A stretch of 64,000 nucleotides of DNA from Anaerocolumna sp. AGMB13025 (GTDB taxonomy: Bacteria > Bacillota > Clostridia > Lachnospirales > Lachnospiraceae), in contig NZ_CP121445.1 in NCBI RefSeq assembly GCF_029689925.1, positions 3,208,501 to 3,272,500 on the forward strand, in the 5' to 3' direction. The notes under the pieces were generated by a model. The model did no database searches. It was not told the origin of the DNA and saw only the letters and a list, made by a program, of their open reading frames with translations. Within the stretch, counting starts at the first letter, position 1. Each line of letters opens with the position of its first letter. Below are positions 8,262 to 16,645 of this stretch, in pieces. The position numbers and the translations under genes are program-made.

Positions 8262-9890
8262 ATGGGTTCAGGTAAGAAAAGTAGTAGTTTTTTGGTGCAG
8301 GGAAGTATACTGGCTGTCGCTTCAATTATTGTTCGATTAATCGGCCTGCTGTACCGGATTCCCTTAACCAATATTATTGGGGATGAGGGAATGGGTTATT
8401 ATTCCACTGCATTCCAAATATATAATATCGCCTTGATTTTATCCTCCTACAGTTTACCTCTTGCAGTTTCAAAACTGGTGGCAGCCAGAGTTGTGAATAA
8501 ACAATACCGGAATTCCTACCGGATCTTTTTATGTGCCATGTGTTTTGCAATAATCGTTGGAACCATAGCATCTCTTGGTATCTATTTTGGTGCAGATATT
8601 TTTGCCAGTGCGATTTATAAATCTCCCCGTAGTGCAATACCACTTCGGATATTGGCTCCTACTATATTTGTCTTCGCTGTCATGGGAGTATTAAGAGGTT
8701 ATTTCCAGGGAAAAAATACCATGCTGCCCACCTCAGTTTCACAAGTTCTGGAACAGATTATCAATGCAGTGGTCAGTATTGCGGCGGCTTATTTTTTAAT
8801 GAAGAATCACAGCGCTTCCCCGGATATCTCAGCTTTTGGAGCAGCGGGAGGTACTCTTGGTACATTTGTAGGTGCCTGTAGCGCCCTAATCTTTTTAGCT
8901 TTTATTTTTGCCCTTTACAAACCTATAATAGATAAGCAGTTAAGAAAAGATACCGGCAGCATCCGTGAATCTTATCCAGACATATTAAAAGCACTTGGTA
9001 TAACAATTATTCCGGTTATTTTAAGTCAGACGATCTATCAGATCAGCGGGGTTTTAGATGGTTCTTTATTCGGACATATTATGGCAGGAAAAGGTTTGGA
9101 AGAAGAAGCCAGGAATGCCTTATGGGGTATATACTCCAATAAATATAACCTGCTTATCACAGTTCCGGTTTCCATATCCTCTGCTATGGGTGTTGCCATT
9201 ATCCCAAGTCTGGTGGCTTCAAGAGCCAGCGGTTCCAATTATGAAGTTAAGAATAAAGTACAACAGGCAGTAAAGTTTAATATGATCATTGCCATACCGG
9301 CAGCGGTTGGAATGGGTGTTCTGGCTTCTCCGATCTTACAGCTTTTGTTTCATGATTCCAGGGAACTGCCGGCTAATCTGATACGTTTTGGGTCCATTGC
9401 AATCGTAATGTTTTCTCTTTCTACCATTACCAATGCTGTACTTCAGGGAATCAATAAGATGCGGATTCCGGTTATCCATTCCGCCATTTCATTAGGTATT
9501 CATATTGTTCTTTTATACATATTGCTGCAATTCTTTAACCTAAGTACTTATGCACTGGTAATCGGTAATGTAACCTTTGCGCTGGTCGTTTGTATCTTAA
9601 ACTGGATTTCTGTCGGAAGGCATTTAAACTATCAGCAGGAAGTAAAGAAGACTTTCCTGATACCGACTTTGTGTTCCGGGATTATGGGAGTGGTATCCTA
9701 TTTAACCTATTATGGCCTTCACAAACTGATTGGTATTAATTCCATCAGTACACTGGCAGCTGTAATTGTTGCGGTTGCTGTATATGGCTGCATGTTACTT
9801 TTGTTTAAAGGAGTTACAGAAGAAGAATTGCATGAAATGCCTTTGGGCAGGACTCTGGCGAGGATTGCAGGAAAACTTCATTTGTTATAG
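8262..9890 (+). CDS. spoVB: Stage V sporulation protein B-like polysaccharide flippase
   Basis: Polytopic inner-membrane protein of 542 residues in the MATE/MOP flippase superfamily (SpoVB/MurJ-like group), expected to move lipid-linked glycan precursors, in SpoVB's case for spore cortex. About 14 hydrophobic segments are spread over the whole length. Family motifs near the N-terminus include RLIGLLYRIPLTNIIGDEGMG and YSTAFQIYN. GGAGG lies 8 bp before the ATG. SpoVB paralogues are common in clostridia, so the exact substrate cannot be read from the sequence. Confidence 0.88.
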   Translation: MGSGKKSSSFLVQGSILAVASIIVRLIGLLYRIPLTNIIGDEGMGYYSTAFQIYNIALILSSYSLPLAVSKLVAARVVNKQYRNSYRIFLCAMCFAIIVGTIASLGIYFGADIFASAIYKSPRSAIPLRILAPTIFVFAVMGVLRGYFQGKNTMLPTSVSQVLEQIINAVVSIAAAYFLMKNHSASPDISAFGAAGGTLGTFVGACSALIFLAFIFALYKPIIDKQLRKDTGSIRESYPDILKALGITIIPVILSQTIYQISGVLDGSLFGHIMAGKGLEEEARNALWGIYSNKYNLLITVPVSISSAMGVAIIPSLVASRASGSNYEVKNKVQQAVKFNMIIAIPAAVGMGVLASPILQLLFHDSRELPANLIRFGSIAIVMFSLSTITNAVLQGINKMRIPVIHSAISLGIHIVLLYILLQFFNLSTYALVIGNVTFALVVCILNWISVGRHLNYQQEVKKTFLIPTLCSGIMGVVSYLTYYGLHKLIGINSISTLAAVIVAVAVYGCMLLLFKGVTEEELHEMPLGRTLARIAGKLHLL

Positions 9891-9979
9891 AAAAAATCTA
9901 TGATGTTTAAAAGTAGTAATATATAACTGTATAAACTGGGAAAAACTAGTGAATACTTAATGCCAAAGGAGTGATTTTT

Positions 9980-10813
9980 GTGAAACTGAAAAAGGCATTA
10001 GTATATTTCATTAGTTTTTTTTCGTTATCTGTAATGTTTTCCGCGTGTTATTATTTAAGCTATAAGAATGCTTTGAAAGATTTTAATGAAAGTGCGGTAG
10101 AGCGTAATAATCAGCTGATTCTATCATTAGAGAATAATGGGCTGCTGCAGTTAAATGGACAGCAGAATTCAGATAAGGCACAAGTAAGCCCGCCTGCAAA
10201 TGAACCGGTACAAAACGCAGCAGATAATCAAAACGCGGCTGATAATCAAAACACAACAGAGGACCAAAACATAGCAGACAATCAAAACACAACAGATGAT
10301 ACTAATCTTAATGCTTCAAATGATACGGAAAATACCACAGATACCAGTATCGCAGTCGATGCTGTTAACAGTACTGTACTTCCGACAACGGAGTATACTT
10401 TACAGACTTATGATGCAAAAACCGGTGTTACCAATGAAGAAGTACTGCCTACTCCCAGCTATCTGATTGGTTTAACCCGTGAGGAAATAATTCAATACCT
10501 AAAGGATTATATGGAAGATCTGCCTTTAAATGAATTTCAAAAAGGTTTGGTTTCCTTTGAAGTCATAAGTTTTTCTAAGGAAAAAATAGTGCTGAAAAAA
10601 ACATATAACGAAGATAAAGCGGAAAATAAATATTACCTTAAGGAACAAAACGGCTATATCGTTGCTTATTACGGGGACCAGAAGACTGTTTTTGATTATA
10701 CGGGAGTATCGGTTGAGAATTTATCCGATTACGAGAAAAAGCAGCTAAAGGAAGGCATCTTCGTTAAGGATTTAGACGAGCTGTATGCGTTGTTGGAGAA
10801 TTATTCTAGTTAG
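9980..10813 (+). CDS. Membrane-anchored protein with BofC-like C-terminal domain and Asn-rich repeat
   Basis: A 277-residue protein with one N-terminal membrane segment (about 5-23), a short extracytoplasmic helix, an Asn/Asp/Gln/Thr-rich linker (about 65-130) and a C-terminal domain (about 160-277). The ending resembles the BofC C-terminal domain (YYLKEQNGYIVAYYGDQKT, TGVSVENLSDYEKKQLKEG). BofC controls SpoIVB-dependent signalling in the Bacillus forespore; whether this protein does so is unknown. GTG 9980 is chosen because AAAGGAG at 9965-9971 fits it and overlaps the alternative GTG at 9971. The linker is built by an 18-bp in-frame tandem repeat. Confidence 0.7.
   Translation: MKLKKALVYFISFFSLSVMFSACYYLSYKNALKDFNESAVERNNQLILSLENNGLLQLNGQQNSDKAQVSPPANEPVQNAADNQNAADNQNTTEDQNIADNQNTTDDTNLNASNDTENTTDTSIAVDAVNSTVLPTTEYTLQTYDAKTGVTNEEVLPTPSYLIGLTREEIIQYLKDYMEDLPLNEFQKGLVSFEVISFSKEKIVLKKTYNEDKAENKYYLKEQNGYIVAYYGDQKTVFDYTGVSVENLSDYEKKQLKEGIFVKDLDELYALLENYSS
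10211..10300 (+). repeat. Coding 18-bp tandem repeat (QNAADN-type hexapeptide), 5 copies
   Basis: Five consecutive 18-bp units encode QNAADN, QNAADN, QNTTED, QNIADN and QNTTDD in the linker of the BofC-like protein. The first two units differ at only two bases, which suggests recent slippage duplication. Confidence 0.85.
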
Positions 10814-10863
10814 AAGATTAACTGGGATACGTGAGGTGTAATCCTTAGTAGTTGTTGTTGGAT

Positions 10864-11035
10864 ACTTGATAAAATCAGCTTTGAAGGTTGTTAAGAAAGC
10901 ATTGTAATGATATCTTTCATTATGCTTAGTTATTGAGTCTGAATTCACGAATCTTTTATTCAGAGTCAGATGGAAGCGCTTATGAAGACATCATTATCAT
11001 GCTTTCTGTTAAGTTTATGGCTGATTTTATCAAGT
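10864..11035. repeat. MITE-like palindromic element, copy A (172 bp)
   Basis: The ends are a perfect 16-bp inverted repeat, ACTTGATAAAATCAGC (10864-10879) and its complement (11020-11035). Homology between the two halves continues inward for about 60 bp with mismatches, ending in an inner hairpin (GAGTCTGAAT / ATTCAGAGTC). The same termini bound 37184-37462. There is no coding capacity. It lies between the BofC-like gene and lacI. Confidence 0.85.
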
Positions 11036-11159
11036 TTTTTTATGGTTATGGACTATGAAAAATAGATTCTATACTAAGAGGTATTGAGGTCCTTCTCCTT
11101 TTTTACATACCAATTGCTCCATGCTATTTCACTTAAATGATAAAACAACTATATTCATA

Positions 11160-11188
11160 TTGACATTGTAGGATATAATATGTATAAT
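11160..11188 (+). promoter_or_regulatory. Promoter of the LacI-family gene
   Basis: TTGACA (11160-11165) and TATAAT (11183-11188) are spaced by 17 bp, a full consensus. Downstream, a direct repeat GTTATAATG at 11221 and 11234 (13-bp period) lies in the leader and could be an operator. Confidence 0.8.
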
Positions 11189-11274
11189 ATCGAATAATAA
11201 ATTACAAAATTGCGATAAAGGTTATAATGATTCGTTATAATGGAATGCTTGTTATATAAGGAGGTTTCTAATTC

Positions 11275-12297
11275 ATGACTTTAAAGGAAATAGCGAAACG
11301 TGCCAATGTGTCGATTTCTACTGTTTCACGTATTATTAATACACCTGACGGCAATTTTGCACGGAAGGAGATAAGGGATAAAGTCTGGGAGATTATCAGG
11401 GATACGGGTTATGTTCCAAATCAGTCAGCGATTGAATTAAAGCAAAATAAAACGAAAAATGATATCAGAAACCCAATTACCATAGCTTGTATTCTTGGGA
11501 GGACAAAAACTCCGGAGGAAAATCCCTTTTTTGCCCAGGTAGTGCGGGCTGTTGAACAGAAGGCGTTGAGTTTAGGTTATGTAGTAGCCCTGTCATATTC
11601 TATACTTGATATTGCCAATTTAGAGTTACTAAAAAAAATCGAGTCTGTTAAAACCGATGGTGCTATCATCATTGGCCGTTTTGATACGGGTACTTTGAAG
11701 TTTCTTAAGAATCACTATAAGAATATAGTGTATGTTGGCCGGAATGTAGTGGATGCGGAATTGGATCAGGTGATATGTGACGGATATGAAGCGACCAAGG
11801 AAGCACTAAACTATTTGCTTCGGCTCGGACACAAAAGAATCGGATATATTGGGGAAACTGTAAATGAGATCCGGTATAAAGCATATCTGGATACCCTTTT
11901 AGAGAAGAAGTTAGATAATGACCGTTGTTTAATCTGTTCCTGTCCTCAGACTGGAGCGGGTGGATACCAGGGGGCGGATATGCTGCTTAAAAGGGTAAAA
12001 CCGTTACCTACTGCTGTTTTTTGTGCAACAGATGTGGCTGCTATTGGGGCCATCCGGCGTTTTACCGAAGCAGGTATCAAAATTCCAAAGGATATTTCTA
12101 TTATCGGTATGGACGATATTGAACTTGCAGGTTATGTATCGCCTATGTTAACAACGGTTGGTATGCCCAAAGCGGAACTTGGAAATATGGCGGTACATAT
12201 ATTGGTTAGCCGGCTGAATAAGAATCATAAACTGCCGATGAAACTATATCTGCCTTTTAAGTTAGCAGTACGGGAAAGTGTAACAAAATGTTTATAA
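11275..12297 (+). CDS. LacI/GalR-family transcriptional regulator
   Basis: DNA-binding regulator of 340 residues. The N-terminal helix-turn-helix reads MTLKEIAKRANVSISTVSRI, followed by the hinge region. From about 62 comes the periplasmic-binding-protein-like effector domain, with typical strands (IGYIGETVNEIRY, PTAVFCATDVAAIGA, ISIIGMDDIELAGYVSPMLTTV). It probably responds to a sugar or related ligand. The neighbour downstream is a sulfate operon, so the target is not obvious. Its strong promoter and own terminator suggest it is transcribed alone. AAGGAGG precedes the ATG. Confidence 0.92.
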   Translation: MTLKEIAKRANVSISTVSRIINTPDGNFARKEIRDKVWEIIRDTGYVPNQSAIELKQNKTKNDIRNPITIACILGRTKTPEENPFFAQVVRAVEQKALSLGYVVALSYSILDIANLELLKKIESVKTDGAIIIGRFDTGTLKFLKNHYKNIVYVGRNVVDAELDQVICDGYEATKEALNYLLRLGHKRIGYIGETVNEIRYKAYLDTLLEKKLDNDRCLICSCPQTGAGGYQGADMLLKRVKPLPTAVFCATDVAAIGAIRRFTEAGIKIPKDISIIGMDDIELAGYVSPMLTTVGMPKAELGNMAVHILVSRLNKNHKLPMKLYLPFKLAVRESVTKCL

Positions 12298-12316
12298 CAA
12301 CGATACATAATCAGGT

Positions 12317-12376
12317 GCCGGAGTAACAGGTATAAATGGACGAAATTGTCCGTTTATGTTAATCCGGCTCTTTTTT
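12317..12376 (+). terminator. Terminator of the LacI-family gene
   Basis: A long interrupted stem pairs 12317-12341 with 12348-12368 (GCCGGA...GGAC with GTCC...TCCGGC), and is followed by TTTTTT at 12371-12376. Confidence 0.8.
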
Positions 12377-12437
12377 ATTGCATAGGAAACTTCTTCGAAC
12401 TTACCTATGCAATAAAAAAGCCTTCCAGGCAGGATGC
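12370..12437. repeat. Terminator-associated repeat module, copy II
   Basis: A perfect 17-bp inverted repeat (12370-12386 with 12404-12420; core TTTTTTATTGCATAGG) surrounds a 17-nt loop. It is followed by the 20-bp block 12418-12437 that is identical to 2360-2379 near rpsU. The T-run of the preceding terminator is part of its left arm. Confidence 0.75.
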
Positions 12438-12440
12438 GCA

Positions 12441-12510
12441 TGACGCACTTAAGGAAGATTGTCACTGTCGTGACAGTGCGTCAGCGCTAGAGTCTGGCGA
12501 GCCAGACTCT
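12441..12510. repeat. Cluster of nested perfect hairpins
   Basis: Three perfect stems lie in 70 bp. TGACGCACT (12441-12449) pairs with AGTGCGTCA (12475-12483). CACTGTC (12463-12469) pairs with GACAGTG (12472-12478), overlapping the first and so alternative to it. AGAGTCTGGC (12489-12498) pairs with GCCAGACTCT (12501-12510). No gene is credible here. Confidence 0.75.
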
Positions 12511-12546
12511 TTGTTCTTTCATAGGATAAATTTAAAAGCGACGTAT

Positions 12547-12579
12547 TATGACTTTTTCAGGCGGTTTAGACTCAAAATG
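12547..12579. repeat. Solitary 33-bp repeat module shared with the MITE-like element at 37 kb
   Basis: The 33 bp (starting TATGACTTTTTCAGG, ending GACTCAAAATG) match 37271-37303 at 32 of 33 positions. At 37 kb the module is part of a nested palindrome; here its partner arm is missing, so this looks like a remnant. Confidence 0.75.
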
Positions 12580-12608
12580 AACTGCGCAAACGTTACACCT
12601 TTTTCCTG

Positions 12609-12637
12609 TTGCATAACTATTAGTTCTAAAGTATAAT
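12609..12637 (+). promoter_or_regulatory. Promoter of the sulfate-assimilation operon
   Basis: TTGCAT (12609-12614) and TATAAT (12632-12637) are separated by 17 bp. The leader to the first start codon is about 120 nt. It is the only clear promoter seen before the run of eight closely spaced genes to 21335. Confidence 0.75.
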
Positions 12638-12655
12638 CATAAATCATACTAAACA

Positions 12656-12686
12656 TATATGAATAAAGTTGTTAGTATATGAATAA
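12656..12686 (+). promoter_or_regulatory. Direct repeat downstream of the sulfate promoter, possible operator
   Basis: TATATGAATAA occurs at 12656-12666 and again at 12676-12686, a 20-bp period (about two helical turns), just after the expected transcription start near 12644. A repressor binding both copies would block this promoter. The regulator is not identified. Confidence 0.4.
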
Positions 12687-12764
12687 TACATAAGGATGAA
12701 TAAGAGAGAGAACAAGAGAGAACCGTAACATTGAATATTCGGTTTTTGAATGAAAGGAGAATTT

Positions 12765-13808
12765 ATGAAGATTAAAAAGCTGTTTACCTTCGGATTAATT
12801 ATCACACTAATCACTGGGGTGCTGGCAGGCTGCGGCAGTAAAGCGAAAGATACCACTGTGTCAAAGGCTAAATCCGTAGAGATTACGAATGTATCCTATG
12901 ATCCAACCAGAGAATTTTACGAAGCTTATAACCAGGAATTCGCCAGGTACTGGAAAGATAAAACCGGACAGGAGGTTACCATAGTGCCATCTCATGGCGG
13001 TTCCGGAAAGCAGGCCCGTTCTGTTATAGAAGGAAACGAAGCCGATGTAGTTACTTTGGCTTTAGGGTATGATATTACGGCAATAGAGCAGGCCGGACTG
13101 ATTGAATCTGGCTGGCAGAGCGAATTCAAGAATAACAGTTCGCCCTACACCTCAACCATTGTATTTCTGGTTCGTAAAGGTAATCCGAAGCAGATAAAGG
13201 ATTGGGATGATCTGATCAGGGAGGATATTAAGATAATTACCCCTAATCCTAAAACCTCCGGTGGGGCGAGATGGAATTACCTTGCGGCCTGGGGTTATGC
13301 CGATAAACTTTATAATCACGATGAAAATCAAATAAAAGAGTTTGTAAAAAAACTTTATGAAAATGTATTGGTACTGGATTCCGGAGCCAGAGGCGCCACC
13401 ACCACCTTCGTAGAAAACGGACAGGGAGATGTACTCCTGGCCTGGGAAAATGAGGCGTACCTTTCCATTAAGGAAAATCCAAATGATTATGAAATAGTCA
13501 CACCAAGTATCAGTATCCTTGCCCAACCGCCTGTTGCAATCGTGGATAAGGTTGTCGATGACAGGGGAACTAGAGAGGTGGCAACAGCATATCTTGAATA
13601 TCTTTATTCCGACGTAGGCCAAAGGTTGGCAGGGGATAATTATTACAGACCAACGAATCCTGATATTTTAAAGGGATTTGGTGATGTGTTTGACCTTAAC
13701 TTAGAGCTGATAACCATTGATGATCCCTTGTTTGGGGGCTGGGATAAGGCTCAGGAAAAACATTTTAATGACGGTGGTATTTTCGACCAGCTCTATACCG
13801 GTAAATAA
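12765..13808 (+). CDS. Sulfate ABC transporter substrate-binding lipoprotein
   Basis: Extracytoplasmic sulfate (or thiosulfate) receptor of the Sbp/CysP family, 347 residues. The signal ends in a lipobox ([10 protein letters not shown], Cys near 22), as expected for a lipid-anchored receptor in Gram-positives. Family segments include [36 protein letters not shown] and [22 protein letters not shown] 12765 is chosen over ATG 12750 because AAAGGAG lies between them and serves the later start. It is first in the operon with cysT, cysW and cysA. Confidence 0.94.
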   Translation: MKIKKLFTFGLIITLITGVLAGCGSKAKDTTVSKAKSVEITNVSYDPTREFYEAYNQEFARYWKDKTGQEVTIVPSHGGSGKQARSVIEGNEADVVTLALGYDITAIEQAGLIESGWQSEFKNNSSPYTSTIVFLVRKGNPKQIKDWDDLIREDIKIITPNPKTSGGARWNYLAAWGYADKLYNHDENQIKEFVKKLYENVLVLDSGARGATTTFVENGQGDVLLAWENEAYLSIKENPNDYEIVTPSISILAQPPVAIVDKVVDDRGTREVATAYLEYLYSDVGQRLAGDNYYRPTNPDILKGFGDVFDLNLELITIDDPLFGGWDKAQEKHFNDGGIFDQLYTGK

Positions 13809-13834
13809 TAAATCATAATAAGCGGAGGCTATTG

Positions 13835-14671
13835 ATGACTATGAAACATCCTAAAAGAAAACAGGTGGTGCCGGGTTTTGGCATATCCATGGGAGTAACT
13901 CTGACCTTATTAAGTTTAATTGTTTTAATCCCAATGGCTTCCTTGGTTATGAATGCCTCTACCATGGGAATACATACATTTGTGTCCACGGTAACGGACA
14001 AACGGATCCTATCCGGTTACCTGGTAAGCTTTACCTGTGCTCTGACAGCAGCAATCATAAATGGAGTATTTGGAGTCATTTTAGCCTGGGTGTTGGTACG
14101 GTATGATTTCCCATTTAAAAGGTTCCTAGATGGTCTGATTGAATTGCCTTTTGCCCTGCCAACAGCAGTAGCTGGCATTGCCTTAACCACACTGTATTCA
14201 GATAAGGGTATGTTTGGTAAAATTCTTTCCATATGGGGCATTAAGGTATCTTATACGAAACTTGGTATCATTGTAGCTATGGTGTTTATTGGAATACCGT
14301 TTGTAGTAAGAACCATTCAGCCGGTCCTTGAGGATCTGGACCCACAGTATGAGGAAGCTGCAGGGGTTCTTGGCGCTAGTAAAGCCAGAATCTTTATAAA
14401 GGTGGTATTGCCTGAAATACTGCCGTCTTTACTAACTGGCTTTGGTCTTGCCTTTGCAAGAGCCATTGGGGAATATGGAAGTGTTGTTTTTATTGCTGGA
14501 AATATTCCTTTTAAAACAGAAATCGCTCCTCTTTTAATCATGAGCAAACTGGAACAATTTAACTATGACGGGGCAAATGCCATTGCACTGGTAATGTTAA
14601 TCGTATCCTTTGTAATACTGTTTGCAATCAACTCGGTACAGGTATATGCAAACCGGTTTACCAGAGAATAG
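13835..14671 (+). CDS. cysT: Sulfate ABC transporter permease CysT
   Basis: Inner-membrane permease, about 278 residues, one of the two subunits forming the sulfate channel. Six hydrophobic segments are present, and the cytoplasmic EAA loop that docks the ATPase reads EEAAGVLGASKARIFIKVVLPEI. ELPFALPTAVAGIAL is typical of the CysT/CysU group. The ATG at 13835, 6 bp after GGAGG (13824-13828), is taken rather than TTG 13832. It is 26 bp after the binding-protein gene and 15 bp before cysW. Confidence 0.94.
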   Translation: MTMKHPKRKQVVPGFGISMGVTLTLLSLIVLIPMASLVMNASTMGIHTFVSTVTDKRILSGYLVSFTCALTAAIINGVFGVILAWVLVRYDFPFKRFLDGLIELPFALPTAVAGIALTTLYSDKGMFGKILSIWGIKVSYTKLGIIVAMVFIGIPFVVRTIQPVLEDLDPQYEEAAGVLGASKARIFIKVVLPEILPSLLTGFGLAFARAIGEYGSVVFIAGNIPFKTEIAPLLIMSKLEQFNYDGANAIALVMLIVSFVILFAINSVQVYANRFTRE

Positions 14672-14686
14672 AAAGGAGAGCAAATC

Positions 14687-15514
14687 ATGGCTAAAGTAAA
14701 TCAAAAAGAATCGAAAGCCGTACCAGTCATCTTAATTACTATGAGTATATTATTTCTATTTATCATGCTGATTGTACCTCTTATTGTGGTGATAACAGAA
14801 GCTTTCCGGGAGGGAATCTCGGTTTATAAAAAAGCAGTTTTTGACACCTACACCATCAAGGCATTGTTTCTTACCCTGAAAGCCACGGCAACAGCAGTGG
14901 CAGTTAATACGGTATTCGGCTTATTTGCTGCCTGGACAGTAACAAAATATCATTTTAAAAAGAAAAAACTGTTAACCACTCTTATTGATATCCCCTTTGC
15001 CATATCACCGGTTATAGCAGGCTTGATTTTTATACTTACCTTCGGACGAATCGGCTGGACCCATGGCATCCTTACCGCACTGGACATAAAAGTCGTATTT
15101 GCAGTTCCAGGTGTCATTCTCGGCACGGTGTTTGTTACCTTTCCCTTTATCTCAAGAGAAATCATACCGGTACTTAATGCTCAGGGGAAGGATCAGGAGG
15201 AAGCAGCAGCTATTATGGGTGCAAGTGCTTTCCGTATTTTCCGCAAAATCACCTTTCCCCAGATAAAATGGGCTTTTTTATACGGTATTGTATTGTGTAC
15301 GGCCAGAGCCATGGGGGAATTCGGAGCGGTGTCCGTATTATCGGGGCATTTAAGAGGAAAGACAATTACCCTGCCGCTGCAGGTGGAAATCTTTTTCAGT
15401 GAATTTAACTTTACAGCGGCTTTTGGGGTTTCTTCCCTGCTGGTCATCCTGGCAGTCATTATTCTGATTATAAGAAATGTGCTGGAATATAAAATGAAAA
15501 AGGCAGGTGTCTGA
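14687..15514 (+). CDS. cysW: Sulfate ABC transporter permease CysW
   Basis: Second membrane subunit of the sulfate importer, 275 residues with six membrane segments. The EAA loop is EEAAAIMGASAFRIFRKITFPQI, and the family segments DIPFAISPVIAGLIFIL and ARAMGEFGAVSVLSGH are clear. AAAGGAG precedes the ATG. One base separates its stop codon from the cysA start, so translation is probably coupled. Confidence 0.95.
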   Translation: MAKVNQKESKAVPVILITMSILFLFIMLIVPLIVVITEAFREGISVYKKAVFDTYTIKALFLTLKATATAVAVNTVFGLFAAWTVTKYHFKKKKLLTTLIDIPFAISPVIAGLIFILTFGRIGWTHGILTALDIKVVFAVPGVILGTVFVTFPFISREIIPVLNAQGKDQEEAAAIMGASAFRIFRKITFPQIKWAFLYGIVLCTARAMGEFGAVSVLSGHLRGKTITLPLQVEIFFSEFNFTAAFGVSSLLVILAVIILIIRNVLEYKMKKAGV

Positions 15515-15515
15515 A

Positions 15516-16577
15516 ATGCATGTAGAACTTAAAAATATAAACAAATCCTTCGGTGATTTTAAAGCCTCCGATCGCATCAGTTTCGGAATTGAGAAGGGAA
15601 AATTAATAGGTCTCCTTGGTCCCAGCGGAAGCGGTAAAACCACCATACTTCGAATGCTTGCAGGTCTTGAAACTCCGGATTCCGGTGATATCTTTATTAA
15701 CGGCAGCCGGGTTAACGATTTGCCGGCAAGTAAACGAGGAATTGGCTTTGTTTTTCAGAATTACGCCTTGTTCCGGTATATGAGTGTATTTGATAATATA
15801 GCCTTTGGTCTGGAGATTCAGAAAAAGAATAAAAAAGAATGCAGGGAAAGAGTAGAGGAACTCTTACAACTTATCGGGTTAGAGGGGTTAGGAAACAGAT
15901 ACCCCCATCAGTTATCCGGAGGACAAAAACAACGGGTAGCATTTGCGAGAGCCTTAGCTCCAAGTCCCCAGTTATTATTGTTAGATGAACCCTTTGCAGC
16001 CATTGATGCCAAAGTAAGGCAGGAGCTTAGAAGCTGGCTTAAGGATACCATTAACAAGGTTGGTATTACGAGTATCTTTGTCACCCATGACCAGGATGAG
16101 GCCATTGAAGTGGCAGATGAGATTATTATTACGAATAAGGGAAGAATCGAGCAGAAAGGTTCCCCTACAGAGATATACCGCAATCCAGAGACTCTTTTCG
16201 TGGCCAAGTTCGTCGGGCAGTCTTCCTTGCTGGAGGATTATGGCAGGCTTACCGGCTTTGAAGGAGCTGCAGATGGCTTAGGAGCAATTATCCGGCCGGA
16301 ATTTATTAAGGTTACCAGAAAAGATGAAGCACTGCTATACCCTAATTCCGTAGAGGATGGAACGGTTGAGAAGACCTCTTTTCGGGGCAGTTACTTTGAA
16401 GTAATCATAAGTGTTAAGGGTTATATGCTGACTGCAACCAGGTCTTTGGAGGAGATTCCCTTAACAGTAGGTGAAAAGGTAAATGTTTTAATCTACCGGT
16501 TGTTTACCTTTGATGAGAAAGGCAGTCTGGTACTTGAAAATAAAGCTATTCAAGATATGAACCCGGTTTATATATAA
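15516..16577 (+). CDS. cysA: Sulfate ABC transporter ATP-binding protein
   Basis: ATPase that powers sulfate uptake, 353 residues. Walker A is GPSGSGKTT, the signature LSGGQKQRVAFARAL, Walker B LLLLDEPFAAID, and the switch His is in FVTHDQ. A C-terminal TOBE-type regulatory region (about 235-340) follows. ATG 15516 is preferred to GTG 15507, which lies inside the Shine-Dalgarno region. The last codons and stop are the first copy of a 16-bp tandem repeat that runs on to the next gene. Confidence 0.95.
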   Translation: MHVELKNINKSFGDFKASDRISFGIEKGKLIGLLGPSGSGKTTILRMLAGLETPDSGDIFINGSRVNDLPASKRGIGFVFQNYALFRYMSVFDNIAFGLEIQKKNKKECRERVEELLQLIGLEGLGNRYPHQLSGGQKQRVAFARALAPSPQLLLLDEPFAAIDAKVRQELRSWLKDTINKVGITSIFVTHDQDEAIEVADEIIITNKGRIEQKGSPTEIYRNPETLFVAKFVGQSSLLEDYGRLTGFEGAADGLGAIIRPEFIKVTRKDEALLYPNSVEDGTVEKTSFRGSYFEVIISVKGYMLTATRSLEEIPLTVGEKVNVLIYRLFTFDEKGSLVLENKAIQDMNPVYI

Positions 16578-16633
16578 AGGTTTATATATCTAAAGGATTA
16601 TATATATAAAGGTTATATAGATAAAGGTTTATA
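16563..16633 (+). repeat. 16-bp tandem repeat starting in the last codons of cysA
   Basis: Units of the form AGGTTTATATATCTAA repeat four to five times with small changes (starts near 16562, 16578, 16594, 16610 and 16625). The first copy includes the final codons and stop codon of cysA, and the last runs into the aprA Shine-Dalgarno. The units fill the whole gap between the two genes. Confidence 0.8.
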
Positions 16634-16645
16634 ACGGAGGAATTC

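Noticed and set aside
12346-12636. 96-codon plus-strand ORF after lacI
   Set aside because: It runs through the lacI terminator and a chain of palindromic repeats, has no ribosome site and no protein-like composition.
12638-12764. SAM, T-box or other known riboswitch in the sulfate-operon leader
   Set aside because: The leader is only about 120 nt and shows none of the conserved riboswitch or T-box sequence blocks; only the direct repeat stands out.
15507-15515. GTG 15507 as cysA start
   Set aside because: It lies in the Shine-Dalgarno for ATG 15516, which gives the normal N-terminus.
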